From: an uncultured Bacteroidota bacterium
GTDB taxonomy: Bacteria; Bacteroidota; Bacteroidia; Bacteroidales; VadinHA17
Reading direction: 5' to 3'
Length of the DNA stretch: 39,786 nt
NCBI GenBank assembly: GCA_903824785.1
Contig: CAIJYD010000046.1
Span: 1 to 39,786 of the forward strand
Part shown: positions 8,855 to 18,366 of the stretch, piece after piece
How positions within the stretch are numbered: position 1 is the stretch's first letter
How the letters are laid out: each line of letters begins with the position of its first letter
The notes under the pieces: model-generated
The model's input: only the letters and a program-made list of their open reading frames with translations
Database searches by the model: none
Told to the model about the DNA's origin: nothing
Position numbers and translations under genes: made by a program

Positions 8855-11428
8855 ATGAAAAACGCATTATTGATACCGGTATTGTTGCTTATTGCAACAG
8901 GTATCTACTCGCAAAGCTCAGAAGATTACCCGGTTCTGAAACATTACGATAAGGAACATTTGCTTAACATTGCCCTCCCTCTTGGTGGGATCGGTACAGG
9001 AACCGTCTCTCTGGGAGGCAGGGGTGAACTGCGCGACTGGGAAATAATGAATAAGCCGGGTATCGGGTTCAGCACAACCACAAAGGGTAATAATGCCCCG
9101 TTTTTTTCAATCTTTGTAAAACAGGAAGGGAAACAACCTCTGACAAAAGCATTGATAGGCCCATTGTATTCATCGGAATATCAGCATTATGAGGGCAGAC
9201 CTGTAAATCATCACGGAATGCCTCGGTTTTCCGAAGCAAGCTTCGATGCCGCTTATCCGTTTGGCATGGTGAACCTCTCTGACAATACCATGCCCGTTAA
9301 AGTCAGGATAATAGGTTTTAATCCACTGGTCCCAGGCGATGCTGATGCGAGTGGATTACCTGTTGCCGTACTTTATTATGAAGTAACCAACACATCTGAT
9401 CAGCCGGTTGCTGTTTCAGTATGCGGGTCGATACGCAATTTTGTCGGGAAGGATGGAAGCAAATATATTCGCGACTGGAAGGGTGATTTTATTCCGACGG
9501 GTGCAAAAAAGAATCAGAATGTTTACAGGGAATCAGAAATTGTCCGAGGTATTTTTATGTATTCTGACAGCATCATTACTACCGACCCGGCATATGGTAC
9601 CATTGCTCTCGTAACAACTGAAAAAGATGGAGTAACCTATCGCCGTTCTTCCGAATCAAACAGCTGGGAACGTGCTACTCTCGATTTTTGGGACGATTTC
9701 AGCGATGATGGGAAACTTACTGATAAAATAGGGCTTTATGATGATGACCCGATGGCTTCACTTGCTGTAAAAAAGGAGATTAAACCGGGCGGAAAAGAGC
9801 TGTTTAAATTTTTTATCACCTGGAATTTCCCCAACCGATACGCCTGGTCGCGCGAAATGGTTAGCAACTACTACAGCTCAAAATACTCTGATGCATGGGA
9901 TGCTGCTCAGAAGATTATAATTCAAATCCCGGAACTTGAAAAGAAAACCAAACTGTTCGTAAACTCATTTTTGTCAGGTTCTTTGCCTGATGTGGTCAAG
10001 GAGGCAGCACTGTTCAATCTCAGCACACTCCGGTCGCAAACTGTTTTCCGGATAAAAAGTGGCCATATGATGGGATGGGAAGGTGTTATGGACGAGTTCG
10101 GATCGTGCCAGGGGTCATGTACTCATGTCTGGAACTATGAACAGGCTACCGCCTTTTTGTTTGGAGATCTTGCCCGGACTATGCGCGACGTTGAGTTTAA
10201 TTATGCCACAGATAACAATAACGGAAAAATGTGCTTCCGTGCCGGGCTGCCCCTTTCCGCTGCATGTTCACCTGATGGATGGGCTGCTGCCGATGGACAA
10301 ATGGGTACAGTTATGAAATTCTATCGCGATTGGCAGTTATCGGGTGATAACTCGTTTCTCATGAAAAACTGGCTGCAGGTTAAGAAAGTTCTCTCTTATG
10401 CCTGGAAAGAGAGGGGGTGGGATGGTAACCGCGACGGAGTTATGGAAGGTGAGCAGCATAACACCATGGATGTTAACTATTTTGGTCCTAATCCACAGAT
10501 GCAGTTCTGGTATCTTGGGGCTCTTCGTGCAGCAACAGAGATGGCTAAAGCTATGAAAGATAAAGAGTTTGCAAAAACTTGCAGCGATCTGTTTACAAGT
10601 GGAAGCAAATGGACCGATGCCAACCTGTTCAATGGTGAATATTACGAACATAAGATCACCGATCCTGAAACATTCAGGTTTCTCGATATGACTAATCGCG
10701 ATGTTAAGATCCCTGATTATCAGCTTGGCCGTGGCTGCCTGGTCGATCAGATGGTTGGTCAGTATATGGCACATATTTGCGGGTTAGGTTATCTGGCAGA
10801 ACCGGCGAAAGTAAAAACAACGCTATCAAGTGTAATGAAATATAATTACCTCGAAAATTTCTCTCCTGTTTTTAATAATATGCGCTCGTATGTTATCGGA
10901 AATGAGGCAGGTCTGATCATGGCAAGCTGGCCAAATGGTCGGTTGAAGGTGCCTTTCCCATATTTTTCAGAATCGATGACTGGCTTTGAATATGCAGCTG
11001 CTGTGGGGATGATTTTCGAAGGTCAGACCGAAAATGGTCTGAAATGCATTAAGGCTATCCGCGACAGATTCGATGGCCAGAAACGAAACCCCTTTGACGA
11101 ACCGGAATGTGGTCATCATTATGCTCGGGCAATGGCCAGCTGGGCCGCTGTTCTTGCTCTGACAGAATTTCACTATTCCGGAGTTGAACAATCATTTACC
11201 ATTACTTCAAAGGAGGGAACCCATTTCTGGAGCAATGGTTATGCCTGGGGTACTGTTGAAATTAAAGATTCCCCGTCATCTGAGACAGCAAAAATAAATG
11301 TTCTCTCAGGTACTGTTTCGCTTAAATCTTTTGAACTGAAAGGCTATGGCAAAGTCCTGAGGAAGCAACCTGTTACAATCAGTTCGGGAAACTCTTTCGA
11401 ATTTATAGTTGACAGGATAAGTATGTGA
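8855..11428 (+). CDS. Secreted GH116-family glycosidase (GBA2-like)
   Basis: An 857-residue exported glycosidase. It has a Sec signal peptide (KNALLIPVLLLIATGIYSQ). The N-terminal beta-sandwich domain starts with the family signature NIALPLGGIGTGTVSLGGRG, and the (alpha/alpha)6 catalytic domain covers roughly residues 370-800. Family comparison places the nucleophile at Glu429 (WNYEQA) and the acid/base at Asp539 (HNTMDVNYFGPN). The enzyme should hydrolyse a beta-glycoside (glucoside, xyloside or N-acetylglucosaminide in known members). It ends in a 4-base overlap with a possible GTG start of the next gene, so the glycosidase and the esterase are probably translated together and act on the same decorated glycan. 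Confidence 0.88.
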   Translation: MKNALLIPVLLLIATGIYSQSSEDYPVLKHYDKEHLLNIALPLGGIGTGTVSLGGRGELRDWEIMNKPGIGFSTTTKGNNAPFFSIFVKQEGKQPLTKALIGPLYSSEYQHYEGRPVNHHGMPRFSEASFDAAYPFGMVNLSDNTMPVKVRIIGFNPLVPGDADASGLPVAVLYYEVTNTSDQPVAVSVCGSIRNFVGKDGSKYIRDWKGDFIPTGAKKNQNVYRESEIVRGIFMYSDSIITTDPAYGTIALVTTEKDGVTYRRSSESNSWERATLDFWDDFSDDGKLTDKIGLYDDDPMASLAVKKEIKPGGKELFKFFITWNFPNRYAWSREMVSNYYSSKYSDAWDAAQKIIIQIPELEKKTKLFVNSFLSGSLPDVVKEAALFNLSTLRSQTVFRIKSGHMMGWEGVMDEFGSCQGSCTHVWNYEQATAFLFGDLARTMRDVEFNYATDNNNGKMCFRAGLPLSAACSPDGWAAADGQMGTVMKFYRDWQLSGDNSFLMKNWLQVKKVLSYAWKERGWDGNRDGVMEGEQHNTMDVNYFGPNPQMQFWYLGALRAATEMAKAMKDKEFAKTCSDLFTSGSKWTDANLFNGEYYEHKITDPETFRFLDMTNRDVKIPDYQLGRGCLVDQMVGQYMAHICGLGYLAEPAKVKTTLSSVMKYNYLENFSPVFNNMRSYVIGNEAGLIMASWPNGRLKVPFPYFSESMTGFEYAAAVGMIFEGQTENGLKCIKAIRDRFDGQKRNPFDEPECGHHYARAMASWAAVLALTEFHYSGVEQSFTITSKEGTHFWSNGYAWGTVEIKDSPSSETAKINVLSGTVSLKSFELKGYGKVLRKQPVTISSGNSFEFIVDRISM

Positions 11429-11436
11429 AAATTATT

Positions 11437-13392
11437 ATGAGAAATACTGTTAAACAATTCACAGGAACATTTTTCCTGTTTATGCTTTTCATTGCACTTC
11501 CATTGAGAGGTGTTTCACAAGAGAGCGATTATCATGGTTTTAAATGCCTCGATTTTAAGTTCGAAGGGCACGATGCCAAAATTGTATTTCCGGAGATAGC
11601 AGAGAAACAGCGCCATTGGATTTGGAGAGCCCGCTTCTGGGGACATGAGCCTCAAACAGAAATAGCATTGCTCAAAAAGGGTTTTCATCTTGTCTATGTT
11701 GATGCTCCGGAGTATTGCGGTAATAATCAGGCTGTAACATTATGGAACCATTTTTACGATTTTCTGCTGGAGAAATATCAGCTTAATCCCAAAACTGTTC
11801 TCGAAGGATTCAGCAGGGGCGGACTTTATATTTATAATTGGGGATCGGAAAATACAGGAAAGGTGGCCTGTATCTATGCTGATGCTCCTGTTTGTGATAT
11901 GAGAAGCTGGCCCGGAGGTAAGGGAAAAGGTGCCGGCTCTCCTTCAGACTGGAAACTGCACCTTGAAGCATATAATCTTACTGAAGAGACAATTGGGAAT
12001 TTCAGGGGAATGCCCGTTTTTAATGCAGAAAAACTGGCCCGGGCAGGTGTGCCTGTATTGCATGTTGTAGGTGCAGCAGATAGCATCGTTCCTGTTGACG
12101 AGAACACTTATCTCCTTGAAAAAACTTACAGGGAGGCAGGAGGTGACATAAAAATCATTGTGAAAGAGGGAATTGGACACCATCCGCATAGCCTGAAAGA
12201 CCCGGCCCCGATTGTCCGTTTTATACTCTCAAACACCTCTCCTGAATTGATGGGTGATCCCCTGCCTGTCGAATCAAAGATGGCAATAAATTTCAGGAGT
12301 CCCATTGATAACTGCCGGATTAAATTCGAAAAGGAGAAGAGAGGAAGGGTTGCCTTCCTTGGCGGGTCTATCACAGCTAATTCCGGCTGGCGCGATATGG
12401 TCTGCGATTATCTGAAGCAGAGGTTCCCCGCAACTGAGTTCGAATTCATCAATGCCGGAATACCTTCATTAGGATCAACTCCGGGTTCAATGAGATTATT
12501 CCGCGATGTTCTGTCAAAAGGAACCATCGATCTGCTTTTTGAAGAGGCTGCAGTAAATGATGCCACCAACGGATTTACTCCTGAGCAGCAACTGAGAGGA
12601 ATGGAAGGAATAATTTATCACGCACTGAAATCAAACCCCTTCATGGATATTGTAATGGTACATTTTGTCGATCAGGATAAAATGGCTGATTACAACAATG
12701 ACAAATTACCTGAGGTAATTATTCAGCATGAGAAAGTTGCCGATTATTATAAGATTCCCTCTGTTAACCTTGCCAAAGAGATAAATGACCGGATTCTCAA
12801 TGGTGAGTTTACCTGGCGCGACGATTTCAAAAATCTTCATCCATCCCCATTCGGACAGAAGATCTGTTTCAGAACAATCAAGTATTTTTTCGAAACTTCA
12901 TGGAGAGAGGCTGTCTCAGGCGATTATATTCCAAAAATATTGCCTGAGAAGATATTAGACCCATATTCGTATGTCAGTGGTTACTTTGAACCGCTGAAGA
13001 AGGCAAAGAGAGAATCCGGCTGGAAATACATTAAAAAATGGGAACCTGATAAGAAAGTATCTGCCAGATCCGGATTTGTAAACGACCCGATACTTGAGGC
13101 TACACAACCGGGTGCCACTCTGAAGCTGTATTTTTCGGGAAAAGCTATAGGTCTGTTTGTTACATCCGGACCCGATGCCGGAATAGTGGAATACAGTATC
13201 GACGGGTCTGATTTCAGGAGTGCTGACCAGTTTACACAATGGAGCACACAACTACATCTTCCCTGGCTCATTATGCTGGAAGATGAACTCTGCGATGGAG
13301 AACATACTCTGGTGCTGAGAATTTCAGCGGATAAAAATCCGCTCAGTACAGGGAATGTCTGCAGGATTCATCAGTTTGCCATAAATGATTAA
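11437..13392 (+). CDS. Secreted alpha/beta-hydrolase and SGNH hydrolase fusion (esterase)
   Basis: About 651 residues with a signal peptide (GTFFLFMLFIALPLRGVSQ). Residues about 30-265 form an alpha/beta-hydrolase with nucleophile elbow GFSRGG (Ser126) and a late GIGHHPHS histidine region. Residues about 285-490 form an SGNH/GDSL hydrolase: FLGGSIT block I with Ser311, block II in INAGIPSLGS, an AAVND block III-like motif, and a late DDFKNLHPS providing Asp/His. A beta-rich C-terminal domain follows. It is probably a dual esterase removing acyl groups from plant or algal polysaccharide. A GTG at 11425 overlapping the GH116 stop is an alternative start with translational coupling; the ATG at 11437 gives a tighter signal peptide. 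Confidence 0.82.
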   Translation: MRNTVKQFTGTFFLFMLFIALPLRGVSQESDYHGFKCLDFKFEGHDAKIVFPEIAEKQRHWIWRARFWGHEPQTEIALLKKGFHLVYVDAPEYCGNNQAVTLWNHFYDFLLEKYQLNPKTVLEGFSRGGLYIYNWGSENTGKVACIYADAPVCDMRSWPGGKGKGAGSPSDWKLHLEAYNLTEETIGNFRGMPVFNAEKLARAGVPVLHVVGAADSIVPVDENTYLLEKTYREAGGDIKIIVKEGIGHHPHSLKDPAPIVRFILSNTSPELMGDPLPVESKMAINFRSPIDNCRIKFEKEKRGRVAFLGGSITANSGWRDMVCDYLKQRFPATEFEFINAGIPSLGSTPGSMRLFRDVLSKGTIDLLFEEAAVNDATNGFTPEQQLRGMEGIIYHALKSNPFMDIVMVHFVDQDKMADYNNDKLPEVIIQHEKVADYYKIPSVNLAKEINDRILNGEFTWRDDFKNLHPSPFGQKICFRTIKYFFETSWREAVSGDYIPKILPEKILDPYSYVSGYFEPLKKAKRESGWKYIKKWEPDKKVSARSGFVNDPILEATQPGATLKLYFSGKAIGLFVTSGPDAGIVEYSIDGSDFRSADQFTQWSTQLHLPWLIMLEDELCDGEHTLVLRISADKNPLSTGNVCRIHQFAIND

Positions 13393-13403
13393 TACTCCAT
13401 AAA

Positions 13404-13781
13404 ATGAAAGCAAAAGTAAATATTCCGCGTATTATTTACATCACAGGTGTTGTTGCATTTATAATCGGATCTATCGACCCATTGGAAGGATCAGTTGTTA
13501 TAGCTGCCGGGAGCGCACTTATTTCATTGTCAACCTTCCTGAATAGCGACAGACACTGGAAAATTTTCACCGGCTCACTGGTGATGATTCTGACAGGTGT
13601 GATCTTCCTGTTTTATCTTTCCTCTCTGGGTGGTTTTGGCGGAAATTCATCCTTGTCATGGTGGTGGGGACTGCTCATTATTCCCTATCCTGTTGGATGG
13701 CTGACCTCTGTTGTTTTCTTAATCATCAGGGCTTTTAAAAAGTCCGGTAAGCCAGCTGAAAGCCGGAAGACGGAAGTTTGA
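13404..13781 (+). CDS. Small integral membrane protein of unknown function
   Basis: A 125-residue hydrophobic protein that I do not recognise. It has about four predicted membrane segments (IIYITGVVAFIIGSI; VVIAAGSALISLSTFL; IFTGSLVMILTGVIFLFYL; WGLLIIPYPVGWLTSVVFLI) and a basic, hydrophilic C-terminal tail (KKSGKPAESRKTEV). It begins 11 bases after the esterase stop, so it may be the last gene of the GH116-esterase operon. It lies convergent to the metalloprotease gene with only 44 bases between them. Confidence 0.7.
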   Translation: MKAKVNIPRIIYITGVVAFIIGSIDPLEGSVVIAAGSALISLSTFLNSDRHWKIFTGSLVMILTGVIFLFYLSSLGGFGGNSSLSWWWGLLIIPYPVGWLTSVVFLIIRAFKKSGKPAESRKTEV

Positions 13782-13825
13782 AGAGAAAAAATTGCAGTTG
13801 AAAACAGATCTCTCTTACCTGTTTG

Positions 13826-14536
13826 TCAGTGAATTAAGTACTTCCTCAACTCTTTTCGTGCCATTTTCCATCCGGGAAACTGTTCTGAAAGAAGCTTATA
13901 ATATCCGGCACCATGATTGTGGTGAATCAGGTGGCATAATTCATGCATAATTACGTATTCAATATATATGTCGGGCAGCTTTATCAGCTCAGTGCTTAAT
14001 GTTATTACACCTTTGTTAGAACAACTGCCCCAACGCCTTTTCATTGTTCGGATTATAAGGCGTTCTGGTTTGAAAATATGATTTTTGTCTTTTTCAAGCG
14101 CACTTCTCAATAACTCAGGAAAAACTGTAACAGCTTCATTTTTATATCCCGTGTAAAGCAACTTTTTTATTGCACCCGGCTCATCAGTTTTACCAAGGCC
14201 CATCTCAATTCTGTTTTCGCAGAACCGGATATAACTCTTTTCAGATCTTTCAATTTTTAAGAGAGATTCATTTCCCCTGAACAGGTGAGACTCTCCGTTA
14301 ATATATTGCCTGACCTGCTTAATAGTATCCCTCTGCCTGTAATTGTCTCTGTGTTTAATTATCCATGCCGATTTCTCCTGAACAATCCTGTTTATTGTTT
14401 TTAAAGTGGTCAGATAGGGTACCCTGACAACAACCGATGAATCCGGAAGAACACCGATCCCAAGGGTTCTCCGTCTTGAATACACAACAGTAAATTCTAT
14501 TCCATCCAGATTGTGAGAGGTTTGTTTTTTAAGCAT
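13826..14536 (-). CDS. YgjP-like zinc metalloprotease (M48-like/SprT-like fold)
   Basis: A 236-residue cytoplasmic protein of the YgjP (DUF45) metallopeptidase family. The zinc motif HELCHLIHHNH lies near residue 195, with a third ligand expected in the following helix. MKRRWGSCSNKGVITLSTEL just upstream is the usual family segment. The N-terminal half is a beta-rich domain (VVYSRRRTLGIGVLPDSSVVVRVP). It has no signal peptide or membrane helix. It starts 18 bases after the stop of the GH9-deacetylase gene on the same strand, so it may be read through from that gene, though no functional link is apparent. Such genes often sit beside type I restriction loci; none is seen here. Confidence 0.85.
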   Translation of the reverse strand: MLKKQTSHNLDGIEFTVVYSRRRTLGIGVLPDSSVVVRVPYLTTLKTINRIVQEKSAWIIKHRDNYRQRDTIKQVRQYINGESHLFRGNESLLKIERSEKSYIRFCENRIEMGLGKTDEPGAIKKLLYTGYKNEAVTVFPELLRSALEKDKNHIFKPERLIIRTMKRRWGSCSNKGVITLSTELIKLPDIYIEYVIMHELCHLIHHNHGAGYYKLLSEQFPGWKMARKELRKYLIH

Positions 14537-14554
14537 TAATATATTATAGGACAG

Positions 14555-17038
14555 TTAATTAATCTCAGAAAATGAATGGAAGCTGTAGTTTTTATTTTCA
14601 AGATATTTTAATATTGAGTCGAGACGAAGGTAGAACTTATCTGTTCTTCTCGGGTCAGTTCCGGGATGAATAAGAAGAATATAGCCGTTCAGCCCTTTCT
14701 CCTGCTCATATTTCAGAAAATTATCCATAAGAAAATCACTCGAATAATATTTTGCTCCTCCGGGAAATGTCCAATCCTGGGCTGTAACAGTTCCTGATGA
14801 GTTATTAACCAGTTTAAGCCCCATCTGCTTTGTCCAGCTTGCAATGGTGTCATTATACCATTCATAAGGTGGCAGGAATACCGTGGCCTCGTTTTTTGAG
14901 ATTCCAAATCTCTCAAGCTCGTTATAGTTATTCTCCAGATCACTCATAAATTCATTCCTTGTAACCAGTAGTGAATCACGATTTTCCCATGAACAGTAAA
15001 GCAGATGCCTGTCGGAGTGGGCCCCGATATAATGGCCGTCGGTTTTTAACCTGTTTATTATTTTATCATAGCCTTCTGTTCTGAAAAAATCGCCGGTCAT
15101 AAAGAATGAAGCTTTTATCTTATGACTGGCTAAAGTACTGGTAATAAAATCAAAGCCGTCAATAAACTCATGGGCAGTAAAGCAGAGCCAGATGTGTTTT
15201 TTTGTTGTATCCATTCTTACTATAGCTCCCTTCGACATTTTTATAGCGGGATTGGAGTAAATGGTTTCAGAACCTGCCTGCATAGCTGAGAGATAATATA
15301 CCAGACAGGCTGTTCCGTCCATTGTACATTCATTACTGGTGTAATCGCCGATATCGTCATTATAAGAGGCCATTTTAGTCTGAAACGGGGCGTATAAATC
15401 TGCATTTTTCAATGAGATATATTTACTGTGTGAACGGAAAATGGTGGAATATACCGGTCCGTCAACCAGACCGCCATTTACCTGACCTCCTTTTAAAACA
15501 TATGAAGAATGAGAATTTTCCGGATAATCACCATTTTCGGGCAGGCCGACTATCATGCTTGTTCCCCAGGGATTACATCCGAAAAGCCAGTCGCGGTGGG
15601 CTGCTTCCATCTCAGCAAAGGTCATGTCCCCGGTTATTTCAGAATAAAGATGAGCCTGGGTAAGTATTGCGGCAACAAGGTTATTGGAGCACCAGATAAA
15701 TGGGACACCAATAAGGAAAGGGTTTTTCTTTGCTTTAATTTCTGTCAGCTCAAGACCTTTTTTCATATAACCGGCAAACTCATCTTCATCGGTGGTTCTT
15801 TGGTTGCGGGCAATTCCCGGATGACCCATATTTACAAACGGATACCACTGATAATGTCTTGCCGTGTCACTGCCCATCCAGGGGGTGGTGATCTCTTTTC
15901 GTCCGAATGCCACTGCATGGTTGAGATATTTCGGTTCTTTTGTAAGGTTGAATAATTCAATAGCTGCCAGTTCCATATCATCGGTCCAGTTATCTTCTTC
16001 ATAAAAATAAGGAGCTGAACCGGGTGCTGTCTGACATGCGCCCGGATTTTTAAGTCCATGATCGAATGCTTCTATGGCTTTGGTTGTCAGTAGTTTTGAG
16101 TATTCAGGATTTACACTCCTGTAAATTTCTGCACCTTTGGCAAAGGCAGAAGCAAATTTGCCTGCTGTAGATGCTATTCCTGTTGCTCTGTTTTTATATT
16201 TGACAAGCCCCTGAGGTTTGCCTGTGCAAAAATAGACAGGCCGCTCACGTCCCTTTCCATATTTTGCAGAATCATCATCCGGGAACCTGAATCCGACATG
16301 ATCGCGGTCGTCGGCAATCTGGTTATACATTATCCCGGGCCCCGGGTTCATTTTAATAAGCCAGTCGAGTCCCCATTTACTCTCATTCAGAATATCAGGT
16401 ACCCCATCTTTTCCGGGAAGACCGTTTGGAAGATATTTATCATCGAAGGAGGCCGGATTTTCTGAATAGGCAAAAAGCATCTGGTAGGCAGCATTGGCCG
16501 ATGTTGCAACATATTGCAGATAATCGGCAGCATCGTGCCATCCGCCTGTAACATCAATATGTGCAGAGTCGGATGACTTACCGTACACCTCATACCCGTC
16601 AGATGTATGGCACGAATCTTTTACATAAGGATTAAATCCGCATCTCTGCTGCCTCATATAATTGAGAAGGAAATCAGCAGTTCCATCATAAACATCATCT
16701 GCAATTCTGAAATCGGACGAGACAGCTTTCCCTGCCACTATCCTGTAAACACCGCTTTTTGAGAGGGAGGTAAACGGGAGCCGGTAACAACTGATAAACT
16801 GATCCAGCGGCTCAGCTTTTACAGCATCGGTAATAGTCATTGCAACTTTGCCTGTAGTGACATCAATTATCTTGAATGATTTAAGATTTATTGTCCGTCT
16901 GCTGATAAAAACGGCAACTTTAATATCATTTGTCCTGTAGCCAAGCTGATTGATCCTGATCCATTCATTTTTCTCCTTGCTGCACGATAAGGTGAAGATT
17001 AATGTGATGATGACGGCTGTTAAAAGTCTGTTTTTCAT
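14555..17038 (-). CDS. GH9 cellulase-type glycosidase fused to polysaccharide deacetylase, lipoprotein
   Basis: An 827-residue exported enzyme. The start at 17038 gives a lipoprotein signal peptide with lipobox LTLSC (IITLIFTLSCS); the open frame extends to a TTG at 17068, which is not needed. Domains in order: an N-terminal Ig-like domain typical of GH9 (IRINQLGYRTNDIKVAVF), the GH9 catalytic domain with the two-aspartate motif GGWHDAADY near residue 165 and the late acid region DYTSNECTMDGTA, then a NodB-like deacetylase domain from about residue 610. In the latter, GAHSDRHLL supplies the metal histidines and LPPYEWY is motif 3, while the usual TFDDG is replaced by FTAHEF. It is probably anchored in the outer membrane and acts on beta-glucan or an acetylated/aminated glycan. 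Confidence 0.85.
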   Translation of the reverse strand: MKNRLLTAVIITLIFTLSCSKEKNEWIRINQLGYRTNDIKVAVFISRRTINLKSFKIIDVTTGKVAMTITDAVKAEPLDQFISCYRLPFTSLSKSGVYRIVAGKAVSSDFRIADDVYDGTADFLLNYMRQQRCGFNPYVKDSCHTSDGYEVYGKSSDSAHIDVTGGWHDAADYLQYVATSANAAYQMLFAYSENPASFDDKYLPNGLPGKDGVPDILNESKWGLDWLIKMNPGPGIMYNQIADDRDHVGFRFPDDDSAKYGKGRERPVYFCTGKPQGLVKYKNRATGIASTAGKFASAFAKGAEIYRSVNPEYSKLLTTKAIEAFDHGLKNPGACQTAPGSAPYFYEEDNWTDDMELAAIELFNLTKEPKYLNHAVAFGRKEITTPWMGSDTARHYQWYPFVNMGHPGIARNQRTTDEDEFAGYMKKGLELTEIKAKKNPFLIGVPFIWCSNNLVAAILTQAHLYSEITGDMTFAEMEAAHRDWLFGCNPWGTSMIVGLPENGDYPENSHSSYVLKGGQVNGGLVDGPVYSTIFRSHSKYISLKNADLYAPFQTKMASYNDDIGDYTSNECTMDGTACLVYYLSAMQAGSETIYSNPAIKMSKGAIVRMDTTKKHIWLCFTAHEFIDGFDFITSTLASHKIKASFFMTGDFFRTEGYDKIINRLKTDGHYIGAHSDRHLLYCSWENRDSLLVTRNEFMSDLENNYNELERFGISKNEATVFLPPYEWYNDTIASWTKQMGLKLVNNSSGTVTAQDWTFPGGAKYYSSDFLMDNFLKYEQEKGLNGYILLIHPGTDPRRTDKFYLRLDSILKYLENKNYSFHSFSEIN

Positions 17039-17097
17039 ATCAGAGAGGTTTTGTTTTGTCCGATGCAATTTAATAAAAATCGATTAACTTTTTATCC

Positions 17098-17105
17098 TAT
17101 ATTTG
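17098..17105 (+). promoter_or_regulatory. Candidate -7 box of the carbonic anhydrase gene
   Basis: TATATTTG fits TAnnTTTG and lies 35 bases before the ATG at 17141, in the 102-base divergent region between the GH9 gene and the carbonic anhydrase gene. No matching -33 TTTG is seen at the usual distance. Confidence 0.4.
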
Positions 17106-17140
17106 ATGTCGTTCGGAATAAAGACTTTAATATTATTCAG

Positions 17141-17812
17141 ATGAATATCAGTGAAATTATTGGCCAGATAATTGACGGAAACAACCAGTTTACAAAAGCA
17201 CACAATAAGGAGTATTTCGAAAGTTTTAAGAAGGAACAGCATCCCTATATTACCCTTGTTACCTGTTCCGATTCAAGGGTTCCATTGAATGCTTTAATGA
17301 ACGATACCTCAAATAAAGTATTTTCCATTCAGAATATTGGCAATCAGATTTTGTCTACTGAAGGTTCAGTCGATTATGGCATTTATCATTTAAAAACACC
17401 TTTGTTAATGTTTATGGGCCACTCCGATTGCGGGGCTATTAAAGCCTATCTGAAAGGATTTGAAACAGAAAGCTATGGAATAAAACATGAACTTGATTTT
17501 TTAAGGCCTGTCATAAGTGATCATATTAACAATCAGGATTTTGAAAGCCTTCATGCCCATGTAATTGAGAAGAACCTCGATTACCAGGTTAACATAGCAT
17601 TCAAAAAGTACAAAGATCTGATCCTCTCCGGAAAGTTAACCGTTATTGCAGGTTTCTACGATTTCAGAGGTGAATTCGGCAAAGGGCAGGGTACCATTGT
17701 CATTGTTAATGTGAACAAGAAGAAGGGGATAGGTGAGATGCACAATATGCCGGCCTTTTCTGAGATGACCCTGGAACAGAAAGAGATTCATATTGGCAGG
17801 TTGCCATGTTAA
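17141..17812 (+). CDS. Beta-class carbonic anhydrase
   Basis: A 223-residue cytoplasmic zinc enzyme interconverting CO2 and bicarbonate. The zinc ligands are Cys42 in CSDSRVP, with the Asp44-Arg46 dyad, and His94/Cys97 in GHSDCGA. Length and spacing are normal for beta carbonic anhydrases. The open frame runs upstream to a TTG at 17051, but the ATG at 17141 follows a good -7 box, and the N-terminal helix (MNISEIIGQIIDGNNQF) fits the family start. It stands alone and is transcribed divergently from the GH9 gene. Confidence 0.92.
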   Translation: MNISEIIGQIIDGNNQFTKAHNKEYFESFKKEQHPYITLVTCSDSRVPLNALMNDTSNKVFSIQNIGNQILSTEGSVDYGIYHLKTPLLMFMGHSDCGAIKAYLKGFETESYGIKHELDFLRPVISDHINNQDFESLHAHVIEKNLDYQVNIAFKKYKDLILSGKLTVIAGFYDFRGEFGKGQGTIVIVNVNKKKGIGEMHNMPAFSEMTLEQKEIHIGRLPC

Positions 17813-17908
17813 TGATAAGTTAATGAAATATTAAAGTTTATTTTTCAGGAATATATGCGTTTAAATCATTGTCTAATGAGCATAAATAAACCATTAAAAG
17901 CGCATATT

Positions 17909-18307
17909 ATGAAAACAGGAATTAAATTTTTATCAGTTATCGTCTTTTCGATGCTCATGAGTTCAATATCTGCACAACAGGGTCCGGGACAGGGTCAGCG
18001 GCCTCAAAGATCACCTGAAGAAGTTGCAAAGACTCAGTCTGAGATGATGAAAGCAGACTTTAAACTTGACGAGGCTAATCAGAAAAAAGTTTATGATGTC
18101 GTCCTTAAGTATGCAAAACAATCAGCTGAGGAGAGGAAAAAAATGATGCCCGCCGGCGATCGTGAAGCAATAAGGAGTAAAATGAATGAGATTAATGCAG
18201 CCAGGGACAAAGATTTAAAAGTTATTCTGGGTGATAAAAACTTTGAGCTCTTCAAGGCCAAAGAAGCAGAAAGAAGACAGGCTACGATGCAGCAGCGTCA
18301 GAATTAG
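17909..18307 (+). CDS. Small secreted Spy/CpxP-like helical protein
   Basis: A 132-residue exported protein with a Sec signal peptide (KTGIKFLSVIVFSMLMSSISAQ). A Gly/Gln/Pro-rich segment (GPGQGQRPQRSPEE) comes next, then a highly charged helical region resembling Spy/CpxP-like or DUF4890-type periplasmic proteins common in Bacteroidota (FKLDEANQKKVYDVVLKYAK; ILGDKNFELFKAKEAERRQ). In related proteins this is chaperone-like or envelope-stress related, but the role here is inferred only. The open frame begins at 17855; the ATG at 17909 starts directly at the signal peptide. A strong hairpin follows the gene. Confidence 0.72.
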   Translation: MKTGIKFLSVIVFSMLMSSISAQQGPGQGQRPQRSPEEVAKTQSEMMKADFKLDEANQKKVYDVVLKYAKQSAEERKKMMPAGDREAIRSKMNEINAARDKDLKVILGDKNFELFKAKEAERRQATMQQRQN

Positions 18308-18325
18308 TTCATTATTCGAAAATTT

Positions 18326-18366
18326 AAGAGGTTGTCTGAAAAGATCTTATTTTCTGACAGCCTCTT
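18326..18366. terminator. Bidirectional hairpin terminator
   Basis: Arms of 17 bases at 18326-18342 and 18350-18366 pair with one mismatch and one G-U pair around a seven-base loop. A-rich and T-rich ends let it work in both directions. It sits between the convergent genes ending at 18307 (+) and 18365 (-), touching the stop codon of the latter. Confidence 0.8.

Noticed and set aside
13782-13825. Possible terminator between convergent genes
   Set aside because: Only a short AAACAG/CTGTTT pairing with an 11-base loop is visible, which is too weak to call.
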